A stretch of DNA of 64,000 nt from Spirochaetaceae bacterium (GTDB taxonomy: Bacteria; Spirochaetota; Spirochaetia; SZUA-6; Bin103): positions 42,564 to 106,563 of the forward strand of contig JAPPGB010000071.1 of assembly GCA_028821475.1 (NCBI GenBank), in the 5' to 3' direction. Below, in pieces: positions 49,033 through 58,393 of the stretch (positions are counted from its first letter, which is position 1; each line of letters begins with the position of its first letter). The notes beneath the pieces are model-generated. The model did not search any database. It saw nothing but the letters and a program-made list of their open reading frames with translations, and had not been told where the DNA came from. A program made the translations under genes and the position numbers.

Positions 49033-51587
49033 TGCCCGGACGGGTCCTCCCCTGCCGTCCCACCGGACGTCCGATTGCAACCGAGGTACTCGCGCACCCG
49101 GTCCACCAGTTCCGCCCCCGGCGCGTTTTCCAGGCGCACGTCCGGCAGCGAGCGCAGAAACTCCGCCCCGTAGCTCTTGCGCGCCAGGCGCACGTCGAGG
49201 AACAGCACCACGCCGCGGTCGTCGTGCCGCCGGATCAGGCGGCCGAAACCCTGCCGTACGCGCATCACGGCACGTGGCAGCGTGAGGGCCAGGAACGGGT
49301 CGGCGCCGCTCTGTGCCACCCGCGCCATCTGTGCCGCGGCCACCGGGTGGCTCGGAACCGAGAACGGCAGGCGGCAGATCACTACCAGGCTGAGCGCTTC
49401 GCCCGGCGCGTCGATGCCCTCCCAGAACGAATCGGTCGCCAGCAGCACGCTCGCGGTGTCGCCGCGGAACCGGTCCAGCAGGCGATGGCGGTCGTCGTCG
49501 CCCTGGCGCAGGACGGTGATGCCGGCGGCCGCCAGCGGTTCCTGGACCTGGCGAAATGAACGGTCCAGCATCGCGTACGAGGTGAACAGCACCAGCGCCC
49601 GCCCGCGGCTGGCGCGCAGCACCGCGACCAGGTAGCGGCCGAGCCACGCCTGGTGTTCGGCGGCGGTGGGCTCCGGAGCATCGATCGGGATGCCGGCCAG
49701 TGCCTGCTCCCGGTACGCAAAGGGCGACGGATACTGCTCGGTGAATACCGGCCGCGAGGTGACCTCGGCAAGCCCCACCCGCCCGCACCAGAACCCGAAG
49801 TCGCCGGCAACGGTCAGCGTCGCCGAGGTCAGCACCACGCTCGGATAGCGGTCGAAAATCGCCGCCCGCATCAGCGGCGCCACCTCCACCGGCGTCACCA
49901 CGAGCCGCGCCGCCGCCGTGCCGTCGCGGCGGCGGAAACCCTCCACCCAGCGCACGGCGTTGCCCGCCAGGTGGCCGTCCGCAGGTGCCGGCACAGTGCT
50001 CAGGCGCTCGCACAGTTGGGCGGCGGCGCGCATGCGGCGCGCCTGGATGCGCAATTCCACCGCATCGGCGTCATCGCGGTCGGCCGGCTCGGCGGCATCC
50101 AGCGCCGCGGACACCGCGCCGGCGAGGCTCGCCAGTGTTGCCCCGGTCGCCTCCAGTGCTTCCGCCAGGCCGCGGTCGCCCGCCACGTCCAACACCGCCG
50201 CCGGTTCGCCGACGAGCTGCCGCGCGGCGGCGCGCTCCAGCCGGCCGGCCAGGCGGCGCAACTCTTCCACCTGCGCAACTACCGAACCCAGGTCGCGGCC
50301 GGCGCCGATGAACCAGTCGGCGCGCCGCGGCACCAGCCCGTGCCGGGTGCCATGGCGTGCGCTGACCAGCCGGCCCGCAAGGCGTTCCAGCCCGGTGCGT
50401 GCCAGCCGCTGCGAAAAGAACGAGGCGGCATTGCTCTCGATGGCGTGCGCCTCGTCGAACACGATGCGCCGGAAGCCCGGCAGCACGGCGGCGCTGGCCA
50501 GGGCTTCGCGCCCGCCGCCGCCCGCCAGGCGGATCGCCAGGTCGGCGAACAGCAGGTGGTGGTTCACCACCAGCAGGCGCGCCGCCGCCGCCTCGCGGCG
50601 CGCGCGCAGCACGAAGCACGCCTCCCGGTCGGGGCAGCGCAGCGCGTTGCAGGCATCGCCCTCCGAACACACCAGGTCCCAGGTGGCGCCCGCGGTTGCA
50701 AACGGCAGGTCGCTGCGGCTGCCGGTGGGGCTGACCAGCGACCACTCGTAGATGGCGCGCACCTCGGCGGCGGCGTGGGCGTCGAGCGCACCCTCCGCGG
50801 CGGCCGCCGGCAGGCCCTGGGCGTCGGCGTGCGCCTCGCGCAGGCGGCGCAGGCACAGGTAGTTTCCGCGGCCCTTGACCAGGCAGCTCTTTACCTCGGT
50901 GCCGAGCATGCGCTGGACCAGCGGCAGATCCTGCGCCATGAGCTGCTGCTGCAGGTTGATGGTGGCCGTGGACACCACCACTCGCTCGTCGTTGGCGTCC
51001 GCCCATGCCACCGCCGGTATCAGGTAGGCGAGCGACTTGCCGATGCCGGTGCCCGCCTCGGCCGCCACGATCACCTCGTCGTTGAACGCGTCGCATGCCG
51101 CCTGCAGGAGCGAGACCTGGCCCGATCGCTGCTCGAACCCGGGATGCAGCCGGTGCAGGGCGCCGCCCGCGCGCAGCGTGGCGGCCAGCGCGCGCGTGTC
51201 GAGCGGCCTGCGCTCGCGGCGCGGCGCCGGCTCGGCGACCACGTAGATGCGGGTTACCGCGTTGTCCACGATGCAGAATCCCTTGCCCTGGTCGCCCACC
51301 CAGCCGGCGACGCTGAGGTCCGCCCCGCTCGGCTGCAGCAGTCCCGAGGGATGGTTGTGAATCAGCAGGTCGGCGCCGTCGACGTAGGGGGCGAGTACCG
51401 GCACTTCGCGGTCGTTGCCGCGCGCGGCGATGGTCACGGTGCGCACCAGGCCGCCGGTATCGCAGTTGCCGACGCAGAACACCTCCCGGCCATCCGCCTC
51501 CGCGATGGCGTCGCGCAGCGTGGCCGCCGCCGCCGGCGTGAACCAGGCGCCGATCTCCATCGGGCGCCGGTCGCCGCTCCTTCTCAT
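49011..51587 (-). CDS. RadC/JAMM domain fused to a DinG/XPD-type helicase
   Basis: This is an 858-residue fusion. Residues about 11-120 are a RadC-like JAMM domain with HNHPSGLLQPSGADLSVA (77-94), i.e. the full His-x-His ... Ser ... Asp zinc site. Residues 150-858 are an XPD/DinG superfamily 2 helicase: Walker A EAGTGIGKS (177-185), Fe-S cysteines (CLVKGRGNYLCLRR, CSEGDACNALRCPDREACF), IVFDEAH box, and the C-terminal SFWEGIDAPGEALSLVVICR and RVRQGFGRLIRRHDDRGVVL. ATG 51587 has AGGACGG ahead; ATG 51560 (MEIGAWF) is an alternative. It probably unwinds DNA forks or D-loops; the JAMM part may deconjugate or bind DNA as RadC does. Confidence 0.85.
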   Translation of the reverse strand: MRRSGDRRPMEIGAWFTPAAAATLRDAIAEADGREVFCVGNCDTGGLVRTVTIAARGNDREVPVLAPYVDGADLLIHNHPSGLLQPSGADLSVAGWVGDQGKGFCIVDNAVTRIYVVAEPAPRRERRPLDTRALAATLRAGGALHRLHPGFEQRSGQVSLLQAACDAFNDEVIVAAEAGTGIGKSLAYLIPAVAWADANDERVVVSTATINLQQQLMAQDLPLVQRMLGTEVKSCLVKGRGNYLCLRRLREAHADAQGLPAAAAEGALDAHAAAEVRAIYEWSLVSPTGSRSDLPFATAGATWDLVCSEGDACNALRCPDREACFVLRARREAAAARLLVVNHHLLFADLAIRLAGGGGREALASAAVLPGFRRIVFDEAHAIESNAASFFSQRLARTGLERLAGRLVSARHGTRHGLVPRRADWFIGAGRDLGSVVAQVEELRRLAGRLERAAARQLVGEPAAVLDVAGDRGLAEALEATGATLASLAGAVSAALDAAEPADRDDADAVELRIQARRMRAAAQLCERLSTVPAPADGHLAGNAVRWVEGFRRRDGTAAARLVVTPVEVAPLMRAAIFDRYPSVVLTSATLTVAGDFGFWCGRVGLAEVTSRPVFTEQYPSPFAYREQALAGIPIDAPEPTAAEHQAWLGRYLVAVLRASRGRALVLFTSYAMLDRSFRQVQEPLAAAGITVLRQGDDDRHRLLDRFRGDTASVLLATDSFWEGIDAPGEALSLVVICRLPFSVPSHPVAAAQMARVAQSGADPFLALTLPRAVMRVRQGFGRLIRRHDDRGVVLFLDVRLARKSYGAEFLRSLPDVRLENAPGAELVDRVREYLGCNRTSGGTAGEDPSGQKKSPSR

Positions 51588-51738
51588 CCGTCCTGGCTCC
51601 TGGCGCGCATCGGGTGCTGGCACTCTATGGCGTGCGCGGGCCATCGACAAGGTCGCGCAGAGCATGGACGCGCAGGCGCGCGCGGGCGCACCAGTGTTGA
51701 CCCGGACGGCGCCGGCATAGTACTCATAGCGCTACATC

Positions 51739-51922
51739 ACAGGATCAGTAGAGGAGCGGCCTCCAAGAGTAGGCCCGGCGGATGGTTGGATGCTGACACG
51801 CCGGGAGCGCCGAAAGGGGTGGGCCGCCGAAGCGGATGGCCGCCAATCCCGGCTGTCGCTGGTTGCCGGGGCTAAATCCCCGGGACTGTCACCCGCTGCG
51901 GGTGGAGCGCTATGAGGCCTGT
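51739..51922 (+). promoter_or_regulatory. Lysine riboswitch (L box)
   Basis: The leader of asd has the conserved L-box blocks in order: AGAGGAGCGGC, CCAAGAGTA, GAAAGGGGTGGGCCGCCGAAG-type block, a GGGG/CCCC arm, GGGACTGTCA and TGGAGCGCTATG. ACAGG (51739-51743) and CCTGT (51918-51922) can close helix P1. It senses lysine and controls the five-gene lysine/diaminopimelate operon. GC-rich stems between 51930 and 51975 could sequester the ribosome binding site, as expected for translational control; no T-run is present. The rest of 51588-51738 shows no gene. Confidence 0.88.
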
Positions 51923-51995
51923 CTCCGGTGTGGCGAGCCCGCCGCGCCTCCCGCCCGCAGCGAACGCAACACGATCCGAAAGCGAGGTGCTCCAG

Positions 51996-53114
51996 ATGGC
52001 ACGTATTCCGGTTGCCGTAGTCGGCGCTACCGGCATGGTGGGACAACGCATTATCGCCATGCTCGACGGTCATCCTCAGTTCGAATTGCGCGAGGTCGCC
52101 TCCTCGGCACGCACCGCGGGCAAGCGATACGGCTTCGCGGCCACTTGGCGCGTGCCGACGGCGATGCCGGACGGAGTCGGCGACCTGACACTCAAGGAAG
52201 GCGGCAGCCGGCTTGACAGCGGCGTCGTGTTCTCGGCCATGCCGGGCGGGCCGGCGACCGCCATCGAGCGCGGCTACGCCGCCGCCGGCAAGCTCGTGGT
52301 GAGCAACTCAAGCAGCTACCGGATGGATCCGCGCGTGCCGCTGGTGATCCCGGAGGTCAACGCCGACCACCTGAAGCTGGTGCGCAGCCAGGGAACGCCC
52401 GGCGGGATCGTCACCAACTGCAACTGTGCCGCGATGTTTCTGACCATGGTGCTGGCCCCGCTGCACCGCCGCTACGGCGTCGAGGCGGTGCAGGTCACCA
52501 CCATGCAGGCGGTGTCCGGCGCCGGCTATCCCGGTGTCGCCAGCCTCGACATCCTCGGCAACGTGTTTCCCCTGCCGGGCGAAGAGGAAAAGATGGAACG
52601 CGAGACCCAGAAGATGCTCGGTTCCGTGGCCGACGGCGTGGTCACGCCGGCGCCGTTCCCGGTGAGCGCGCAGTGCCAGCGGGTGCCGGTGGAGGACGGC
52701 CACACCGAGACCGTGTCGGTGCGCCTCTCCGGCAACCCGGTTCCCGGCGACGTCGCGGCGTCGCTGCGCCACTTTCGTGGCCTGCCGCAGGTACAGGGGC
52801 TGTACAGTGCCCCGCCCCGCCCGATCGAGGTATTCGAGCAGGAGGACCGCCCGCAGCCGCGGCTGGATGCCAACCGGCACGGCGGCATGGCCGCATTGGT
52901 GGGCCGCATCCGCGCCTGCCCGGTGTTCACGGTGAAGATGCTCGTGCTCGGCCACAACCTGATGCGCGGCGCCGCCGCGGCCGCCATGCTGAACGCCGAG
53001 GCGATGCTGGCCATGGACCTGCTGCCTGCGCGGCCGGCGGCGGCCACGACATCGGATGCGAAGGCCACGGAGGCCGGCGTCGGGGCCGGCATGCGGGTGC
53101 CGGCGAACGCATGA
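51996..53114 (+). CDS. asd: Aspartate-semialdehyde dehydrogenase
   Basis: This 372-residue NADPH enzyme reduces aspartyl phosphate to the semialdehyde. The Rossmann start is IPVAVVGATGMVGQRIIAML, the active-site Cys lies in GGIVTNCNCAAMFL, and the substrate block reads TMQAVSGAGYPGVASLDILG. The wording is that of the archaeal/fungal-type Asd rather than the enterobacterial type. A GCGAGGTG site precedes the ATG. It is the first gene of the operon under the lysine riboswitch; its stop overlaps lysC (ATGA). The last 30 residues are Ala-rich and unlike the family. Confidence 0.95.
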   Translation: MARIPVAVVGATGMVGQRIIAMLDGHPQFELREVASSARTAGKRYGFAATWRVPTAMPDGVGDLTLKEGGSRLDSGVVFSAMPGGPATAIERGYAAAGKLVVSNSSSYRMDPRVPLVIPEVNADHLKLVRSQGTPGGIVTNCNCAAMFLTMVLAPLHRRYGVEAVQVTTMQAVSGAGYPGVASLDILGNVFPLPGEEEKMERETQKMLGSVADGVVTPAPFPVSAQCQRVPVEDGHTETVSVRLSGNPVPGDVAASLRHFRGLPQVQGLYSAPPRPIEVFEQEDRPQPRLDANRHGGMAALVGRIRACPVFTVKMLVLGHNLMRGAAAAAMLNAEAMLAMDLLPARPAAATTSDAKATEAGVGAGMRVPANA

Positions 53115-54493
53115 CCGTGATGAAGTTCGGAGGCTCCTCGCTCGCTACGGCGGAGCTTCTGGACCACGCCGTCGGGATCGCCGACGGCGCGCTGGCGGAC
53201 GGCGTCGTGCTGGTGGCGTCCGCCATGGGCGGTACCACCGACCGCCTGCAGCAGGTGGCGCACAGCGCCGGCCGGGGCGACGGGAACGAAGCCGATGCCA
53301 TGGTCGAGCGGCTTGCGGACGAGCACCTCGCCGCTGCCCACGTACTGCTGGAACGACACTACCACCGCACCGCGGACGAGTTGCTCGGGCATGCGGAGTA
53401 CAAGCTCGCCATCGGTGACCTGGAAAGGCTGTTCGACGAGCTGCGCGCCATCGTGACCGGCATGAGGTTGCTGCGCCAGTGGACGCCGCGCAGCAACGAC
53501 GCGGTCCTCGGGTTCGGGGAGCGTGCGGTGACCATCCTGCTCGCCGCCTGCGCCCGACAACGCGGCATCGACGCCCGCCTGCTCGACAGCCGTGAGTTCA
53601 TCGTGAGCGACGACCGATTCATGCAGGCCAACGTCCGCCAGCCGGAGACTGCCGAGCGCATCCGCCGCCGCGGCCGGCCCGCACCCGGGCAGATGCTGGT
53701 CGCGCAGGGCTTCATCGCCGCCACCGAGGATGGCATCGACACGACCCTCGGGCGCGGCGGCTCCGACTATACGGCCACTCTGTTCGGGGCCGCCCTCGCG
53801 GCAACCGAGGTGACGATCTGGACCGACGTTACCGGCATCATGACCAGCGACCCCAGGCTGGTGCCGTCGGCACGCACGCAGCCGTGCATCAGTTACCGGG
53901 AGGCCGCGGAGATGGCCTACTTCGGAGCCCGCGTCATTCACCCCGCCACCATTCAGCCGGCCGTACGGGGCGGCGTCCCGGTGTCGGTACGGAACTCGCG
54001 CGAGCCGGAGGAGGCCGGCACGCGTATCGCGGCCGACGCCGCACCCGGCGTCAAGGCGATCGCCTGCAAGCGCGGCATCACCCTGATCAACGTCACCTCG
54101 TCGCGGATGCTGCTCGCGTACGGGTTCCTGCGCCGCATCTTCGAGATCTTCGAACACCACCGCACGCCGGTGGACCTGGTCGCCACCTCCGAGGTGTCGG
54201 TGTCGATGACCATCGACGACACCGCCCACCTCGATGCCATCGCCGCCGATCTCGCCGAAGTCGGCGCCGTCAACATCGACCGCGACGCCAGCCTGGTGTC
54301 GATCGTCGGCCAGGACCTGTGGGAGCAGCCCGGCTTTCTCGGCACCGCCGTCAGCGCGCTCGAAGGAGTGCCGCTGAAGATGATGTGCCTTGGGTCCTCG
54401 GACATCAATCTTTCGCTGGTGGTGGCCGATGCCGCCACCGAGACCGCGGTGCGCTCCTTGCACCGCCGCTTTTTCGAGGCCTCACCATGCTGA
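53111..54493 (+). CDS. lysC: Aspartate kinase (monofunctional, LysC-type)
   Basis: This is a 460-residue kinase with the N-terminal VMKFGGSSLATAELL and VVLVASAMGGTTDRL, then the catalytic core QGFIAATEDGIDTTLGRGGS and EVTIWTDVTGIMTSDPRLVP, and two C-terminal ACT domains (ITLINVTSSRMLLAYGFLRR, SIVGQDLWEQPGFLGTAV) that bind lysine for feedback inhibition. The class is AK III-like, with no homoserine dehydrogenase fused. It overlaps asd by four bases and lysA by seven, so the operon is translationally coupled. Control is by the riboswitch and probably by lysine at the ACT domains. Confidence 0.95.
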   Translation: MTVMKFGGSSLATAELLDHAVGIADGALADGVVLVASAMGGTTDRLQQVAHSAGRGDGNEADAMVERLADEHLAAAHVLLERHYHRTADELLGHAEYKLAIGDLERLFDELRAIVTGMRLLRQWTPRSNDAVLGFGERAVTILLAACARQRGIDARLLDSREFIVSDDRFMQANVRQPETAERIRRRGRPAPGQMLVAQGFIAATEDGIDTTLGRGGSDYTATLFGAALAATEVTIWTDVTGIMTSDPRLVPSARTQPCISYREAAEMAYFGARVIHPATIQPAVRGGVPVSVRNSREPEEAGTRIAADAAPGVKAIACKRGITLINVTSSRMLLAYGFLRRIFEIFEHHRTPVDLVATSEVSVSMTIDDTAHLDAIAADLAEVGAVNIDRDASLVSIVGQDLWEQPGFLGTAVSALEGVPLKMMCLGSSDINLSLVVADAATETAVRSLHRRFFEASPC

Positions 54494-55734
54494 ACCTGGG
54501 CGGCGTATCCGCCGCATCGCTGGCGGAACGCTACGGCACGCCGCTGTACGTGTACGAGGCGGGCCGCATTCGGGACGCCTACGCCACCCTGCGGCGCGCC
54601 TTCGAAGTGCCGGACCTGCGCATTCACTACGCCACCAAGGCGAATTCCAACCCCTGGATCCTGCGTATCCTGGCGCGCGAGGGCGCCTGGGCGGACGTCG
54701 TTTCGCCGGGAGAAATCCTCATGGCGCGCACCGCCGGCTTCCCGGCGCGGCGCCTGCTGTACAACGGCAACTCCGCGTCCGACGCCGAGCTGCGCGAGGC
54801 GGTCGAGCAGGGCGTGCGCATCAACGTGGAGTCGCTGTCGCAACTGCGCCGCCTCGGCACGGTCGCGCCGGGAGTGGCGATCAGCATCCGTTTCAACATC
54901 TACGTCGGCGGCGGCCACCACTCGCACGTGATCACCGGCGGCCCGGAGAGCAAGTTCGGCATCGACTGGGAGATGGCGGATGAGGCTCGCTCGCTCGCGG
55001 CGGCGGGGCGCCTGCGCATCGCCGGCGTGCACTGCCACATCGGCTCCGGCGTGCTGCAGGCGGAGCGGTTCGTGGAGGCGGTGACCAACCTGCTCACGGT
55101 GGCGCGCCGCTTCCCGGACCTGGAGACGGTGAACTTCGGCGGCGGCATCGGTATCCCCTACCGGCGCGGCGACCGGGAGCTGGCCGTCGACCGCCTCGGC
55201 GCGCTGCTTACCGCGGAGTACGACCGGTTCTGCGCCGCCTACGGTGCCCGGCCCGCCCTGTGCCTGGAGCCGGGGCGGTTCCTGGTGGCGCGCTCCGGCA
55301 CCCTGCTGTGCCGGGTAACAGCGGTGAACCAGGCGCGCAAGTACCTGTTCGCCGGCACCGACAGCGGCTTCAACCACCTGGTCCGGCCGGCCATGTACGG
55401 CTCCTACCACCATGTGGAGCCGGTCGAGCCGCGCGCCGGGGAGCCGCGCGAGACGGTGCTGACCGGCAACATCTGCGAGTCGGGAGACGTGTTCACGCGC
55501 GACGAAGATGGCATCGTGCCGCGCGCCCTGCCGCCGCTCGACGAGGGCGACCTGGTAGCGATCCGGGACGCCGGCGCGTACGGCTTCGCCATGGCCTCGC
55601 GCTACAATTCGTTCCCCCTGCCGGCGGAGGTGCTGGTGGAGGACGGCGCCGACATCCTGATCCGGCGCCCCGACAAGCTGCCGCAACTGCTCGACAACAT
55701 TCCGGGCCTGCCGGATGAAGACGGAGAACGATGA
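54487..55734 (+). CDS. lysA: Diaminopimelate decarboxylase
   Basis: This 415-residue PLP enzyme makes lysine from meso-diaminopimelate. Lys51 in IHYATKANSN holds PLP. HCHIGSGVLQAERFVEAV, LETVNFGGGIGIPY, CLEPGRFLVARSG and the catalytic Cys in GNICESGDVFTRD are all present. It is the third gene of the operon and overlaps both neighbours by a few bases, which fixes the ATG start. Length is normal. Confidence 0.96.
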   Translation: MLNLGGVSAASLAERYGTPLYVYEAGRIRDAYATLRRAFEVPDLRIHYATKANSNPWILRILAREGAWADVVSPGEILMARTAGFPARRLLYNGNSASDAELREAVEQGVRINVESLSQLRRLGTVAPGVAISIRFNIYVGGGHHSHVITGGPESKFGIDWEMADEARSLAAAGRLRIAGVHCHIGSGVLQAERFVEAVTNLLTVARRFPDLETVNFGGGIGIPYRRGDRELAVDRLGALLTAEYDRFCAAYGARPALCLEPGRFLVARSGTLLCRVTAVNQARKYLFAGTDSGFNHLVRPAMYGSYHHVEPVEPRAGEPRETVLTGNICESGDVFTRDEDGIVPRALPPLDEGDLVAIRDAGAYGFAMASRYNSFPLPAEVLVEDGADILIRRPDKLPQLLDNIPGLPDEDGER

Positions 55735-56618
55735 TGCAGATACCATTCGTCAAGATGCACGGCATCGGCAACGACTACGTCTACCTGGACCGGGCGTCGC
55801 GCCGGCGCGGACGCGCGGCGGACGCGCCCGAGTGCGCCATGCCGGACGTGGCGGAGGAGCAGTGGCCGGCGCTTGCGCAGGCGATCGCCGACCGCCACTT
55901 CGGCGTCGGCGGCGATGGGTTGGTGCTGATTCTGCGCGGCGACGCCGCGCCGCTGCGCATGCGCATGTTCAACGCCGACGGATCGGAGGCGGAGATGTGC
56001 GGCAACGCAGTGCGCTGCGTGGCGCGTTATGCGCGCGACACCGGCCTGGTGGAGGGCGATCGGTTCAGCATCGAGACCATGCGCCGCGCGGTCGCGATGG
56101 AGATGCTCGGCGACGGGCGCGTGTGCGCCGACATGGGCGCCCCGATGACGATCGACAACGGCGCCGAATTCACGCCCGCGCCGCTGGCCCCGGAGACGCT
56201 GACCATCGACGGCGTCGAACAGGAATTCACCCCGGTAAGCATGGGCAACCCCCACGCGGTGGTGTTCGTGGACGACCTCGACTTCGACCTGGCGGCGGTC
56301 GGCACCCGGTGGGAACACCATCCGCGCTTCCCGCAGCGCACCAACACCGAATTCGTGGTGCCGCTGGCCCGCGACCGGCTGCGCATGCGGGTGTGGGAAC
56401 GCGGCAGCGGAGAAACCCTGGCCTGCGGCACCGGAGCGTGCGCCGCGGCCGTGGCGGCCGTGGTCACCGGGCGCGCCGACCGCCGCGTAACGCTGCACCT
56501 GCGCGGCGGCGACCTGGAGATTCACTGGTCGCCGGACGACAATCACGTATACATGACCGGGCCGGCGTCGTACGTATTCAGCGGCACGTTCACCTGGCAA
56601 ACGACGGAGCAATCATGA
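55731..56618 (+). CDS. dapF: Diaminopimelate epimerase
   Basis: This 295-residue enzyme converts LL- to meso-diaminopimelate with two cysteines acting as acid and base: Cys90 in AEMCGNAVRCVARY and Cys232 in LACGTGACAAAVAAVV. The N-terminus PFVKMHGIGNDYVYLD is typical. A 25-residue Arg/Ala-rich insertion (about 22-46) is absent from standard DapF. The start overlaps lysA and the stop overlaps dapL (ATGA in both cases). Confidence 0.96.
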   Translation: MMQIPFVKMHGIGNDYVYLDRASRRRGRAADAPECAMPDVAEEQWPALAQAIADRHFGVGGDGLVLILRGDAAPLRMRMFNADGSEAEMCGNAVRCVARYARDTGLVEGDRFSIETMRRAVAMEMLGDGRVCADMGAPMTIDNGAEFTPAPLAPETLTIDGVEQEFTPVSMGNPHAVVFVDDLDFDLAAVGTRWEHHPRFPQRTNTEFVVPLARDRLRMRVWERGSGETLACGTGACAAAVAAVVTGRADRRVTLHLRGGDLEIHWSPDDNHVYMTGPASYVFSGTFTWQTTEQS

Positions 56619-57802
56619 CTCGCAACCGAACCTACGCCAGCCGGCGTCTCGCCGGGCTCGGCAGCTACGCCTTCGCCGAGGTCGACCAGGAAGTCGCCAA
56701 GCTGCGGGCTCGCGGCATCGAACCGATCGACTTCGGCGTCGGCGACCCGACCGTCCCGACGCCGGAGATCGTGCGCCGCGCCACCGCGCGCGGCGTCGAG
56801 GAGCGGCAAAGCGCCGGCTATCCCAGCTACATCGGGGAGGCGGCATTCCGGACCGCCGTCGCCGACTGGACCGGGCGGAGATTCGGCGTCGCGCTCGACC
56901 CCGAGAGCGAAGTCTCGGCCACCATCGGCGCCAAGGAAGCGGTATTCAACTTCCACGAGGCGTTCGTGGATCCGGGCGACGTGGTGCTGTGTCCCTCCCC
57001 CGGCTATCCGCCCTACAGCCGCGGCACGCTGTTCGCCGAGGGCGAGCCGTACCACCTGCCGCTGACCGCCGAACGCGACTACCTGGTCGATCTGAGCGCC
57101 ATTCCCAGCGACGTCGCGCGGCGCGCCAAGGTGCTGTGGATCAACTATCCCAATTCACCGTCCGGCGCGGTCGCCCCGCGGTCGTTTCTGCACGAGGTGC
57201 TGGAGTTCGCCGCCTCCCACGACCTGATCGTGGCCTCCGACGAGGCGTACTCGGAGATCTACTTCGGTGCGCCGCCACTGTCGATGCTGAACGTCGGCAA
57301 GGAGCGGGTGCTGGTGTTCAACTCGCTGTCCAAGCGGTCTGCAATGACCACCTACCGGATCGGCTGGGTCGCCGGCGACCCAGAACTGGTGGCGCTGTTC
57401 CGGCAGGTCAAGACCAACATCGACTCCGGTACCCCGACGTTCATTCAGGACGGCGCGGTGGCCGCCCTCGGCGACGAGAGCCACGTGCGGGCCTTTCGCG
57501 AGCAGTACCGCCGCAAGCGCGACCTGCTGTGCGCGGCGCTGGTCGAGGCGGGGCTGCCCGACTGCCGGCCGGACGCGTCGCTGTACGTGTGGCAGCGCGT
57601 GCCCGAGCACCTCAGCTCGGTGGAGTTCGCCACCGCCCTGCTGCACCCGGAGATCGCGATCGTGACCACTCCGGGCGCCTGGATCTCCGACGCCAACCCC
57701 GGCGAGGCCAACCCGGGCGAGGGCTACGTGCGCTTCGCCCTGGTGCCGTCGGTGGCGCAGACGCAGCGCGCCGCCGAACTGCTGCGCAAGGCATCGTTCT
57801 AG
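56615..57802 (+). CDS. dapL: LL-diaminopimelate aminotransferase-type PLP enzyme
   Basis: This is a 395-residue fold-type I aminotransferase. IDFGVGDPTVPTPEIVRRAT, CPSPGYPPYSRGTLFAEGEP, WINYPNSPSGAVAPRSFLHE, SDEAYSEIYF and the PLP lysine Lys240 in SLSKRSAMTTYRIG are in order. In the same operon as dapF and lysA it most likely transfers an amino group to tetrahydrodipicolinate directly (DapL route). The alternative is the succinyl- or acetyl-DAP aminotransferase (DapC), for which dapD/dapE-type genes would be needed; none is in the window. A YbdL-like or aspartate aminotransferase is less likely from context. Confidence 0.8.
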   Translation: MTRNRTYASRRLAGLGSYAFAEVDQEVAKLRARGIEPIDFGVGDPTVPTPEIVRRATARGVEERQSAGYPSYIGEAAFRTAVADWTGRRFGVALDPESEVSATIGAKEAVFNFHEAFVDPGDVVLCPSPGYPPYSRGTLFAEGEPYHLPLTAERDYLVDLSAIPSDVARRAKVLWINYPNSPSGAVAPRSFLHEVLEFAASHDLIVASDEAYSEIYFGAPPLSMLNVGKERVLVFNSLSKRSAMTTYRIGWVAGDPELVALFRQVKTNIDSGTPTFIQDGAVAALGDESHVRAFREQYRRKRDLLCAALVEAGLPDCRPDASLYVWQRVPEHLSSVEFATALLHPEIAIVTTPGAWISDANPGEANPGEGYVRFALVPSVAQTQRAAELLRKASF

Positions 57803-57827
57803 CCACCGCCCCACCGCGGCGCCGAGC

Positions 57828-57857
57828 TTGCCGCCGGGCGGCGTCTGCTTCTAGACT
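57828..57857 (+). promoter_or_regulatory. Promoter of the J-domain gene
   Basis: TTGCCG (57828-57833) and TAGACT (57852-57857) are 18 bases apart. The -10 box ends seven bases before the GTG at 57865, so the transcript would start at the initiation codon. It lies just after the dapL stop. Confidence 0.5.
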
Positions 57858-57864
57858 GTTGAGC

Positions 57865-58311
57865 GTGGATCGCCTGTTCGACCGCCTCGGTGACATGCTG
57901 CGCGCGGTGCTCGGCGGCGACGGTGCCGGTGCCGCCGACCGCGGCCCGCAGCGCCGTCGGCCGCTGCACACCGACGACCCCGACCTGGCCGCCGCCTGGG
58001 AGGAACTGGAGAGCTTCCTCGACGGGGACGACGAATCCGCGGACGGTGCCAGGTCGTCGACGTCCGGGACCACCGGTGCCGGCGCGCCGCATCCGCGCGA
58101 GCCGCTACGCGCCGACTACGCGACGCTCGGGGTGGCCTTCGACGCGCCGCTGAGCGAGGTGAAGCGCGCCTACAAGCGCCTGATGCAGGCCCACCACCCC
58201 GATCGTTTCGCGCACGACCCCGCCCGCCAGGCCGACGCCACGCGCAAGGCGGCACTGATCAATTCCGCATTCGCGCGCATCGAGCGGGAGGCACGCACCG
58301 CGCGCGAGTAG
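57865..58311 (+). CDS. Small J-domain (DnaJ-like) protein
   Basis: This is a 148-residue protein. The C-terminal 70 residues are a J domain: DYATLGVAFDAPLSEVKRAY, the His-Pro-Asp trigger in MQAHHPDRFAHDP, and a last helix INSAFARIEREARTA. The first 75 residues are Asp/Gly/Arg-rich and probably flexible. J domains recruit and stimulate DnaK; without other DnaJ domains this is a class C co-chaperone. GTG 57865 is chosen because the promoter abuts it; TTG 57859 is possible. DapL is upstream, but the promoter suggests an independent unit. Confidence 0.8.
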   Translation: MDRLFDRLGDMLRAVLGGDGAGAADRGPQRRRPLHTDDPDLAAAWEELESFLDGDDESADGARSSTSGTTGAGAPHPREPLRADYATLGVAFDAPLSEVKRAYKRLMQAHHPDRFAHDPARQADATRKAALINSAFARIEREARTARE

Positions 58312-58393
58312 CGCGCTGACCCCGCAGCGGCGGACGCGGCGCGACGCCGGCAGGTGACGGGCGGTTCCGCCCTGCGCTATAGTGCAGGCAACG

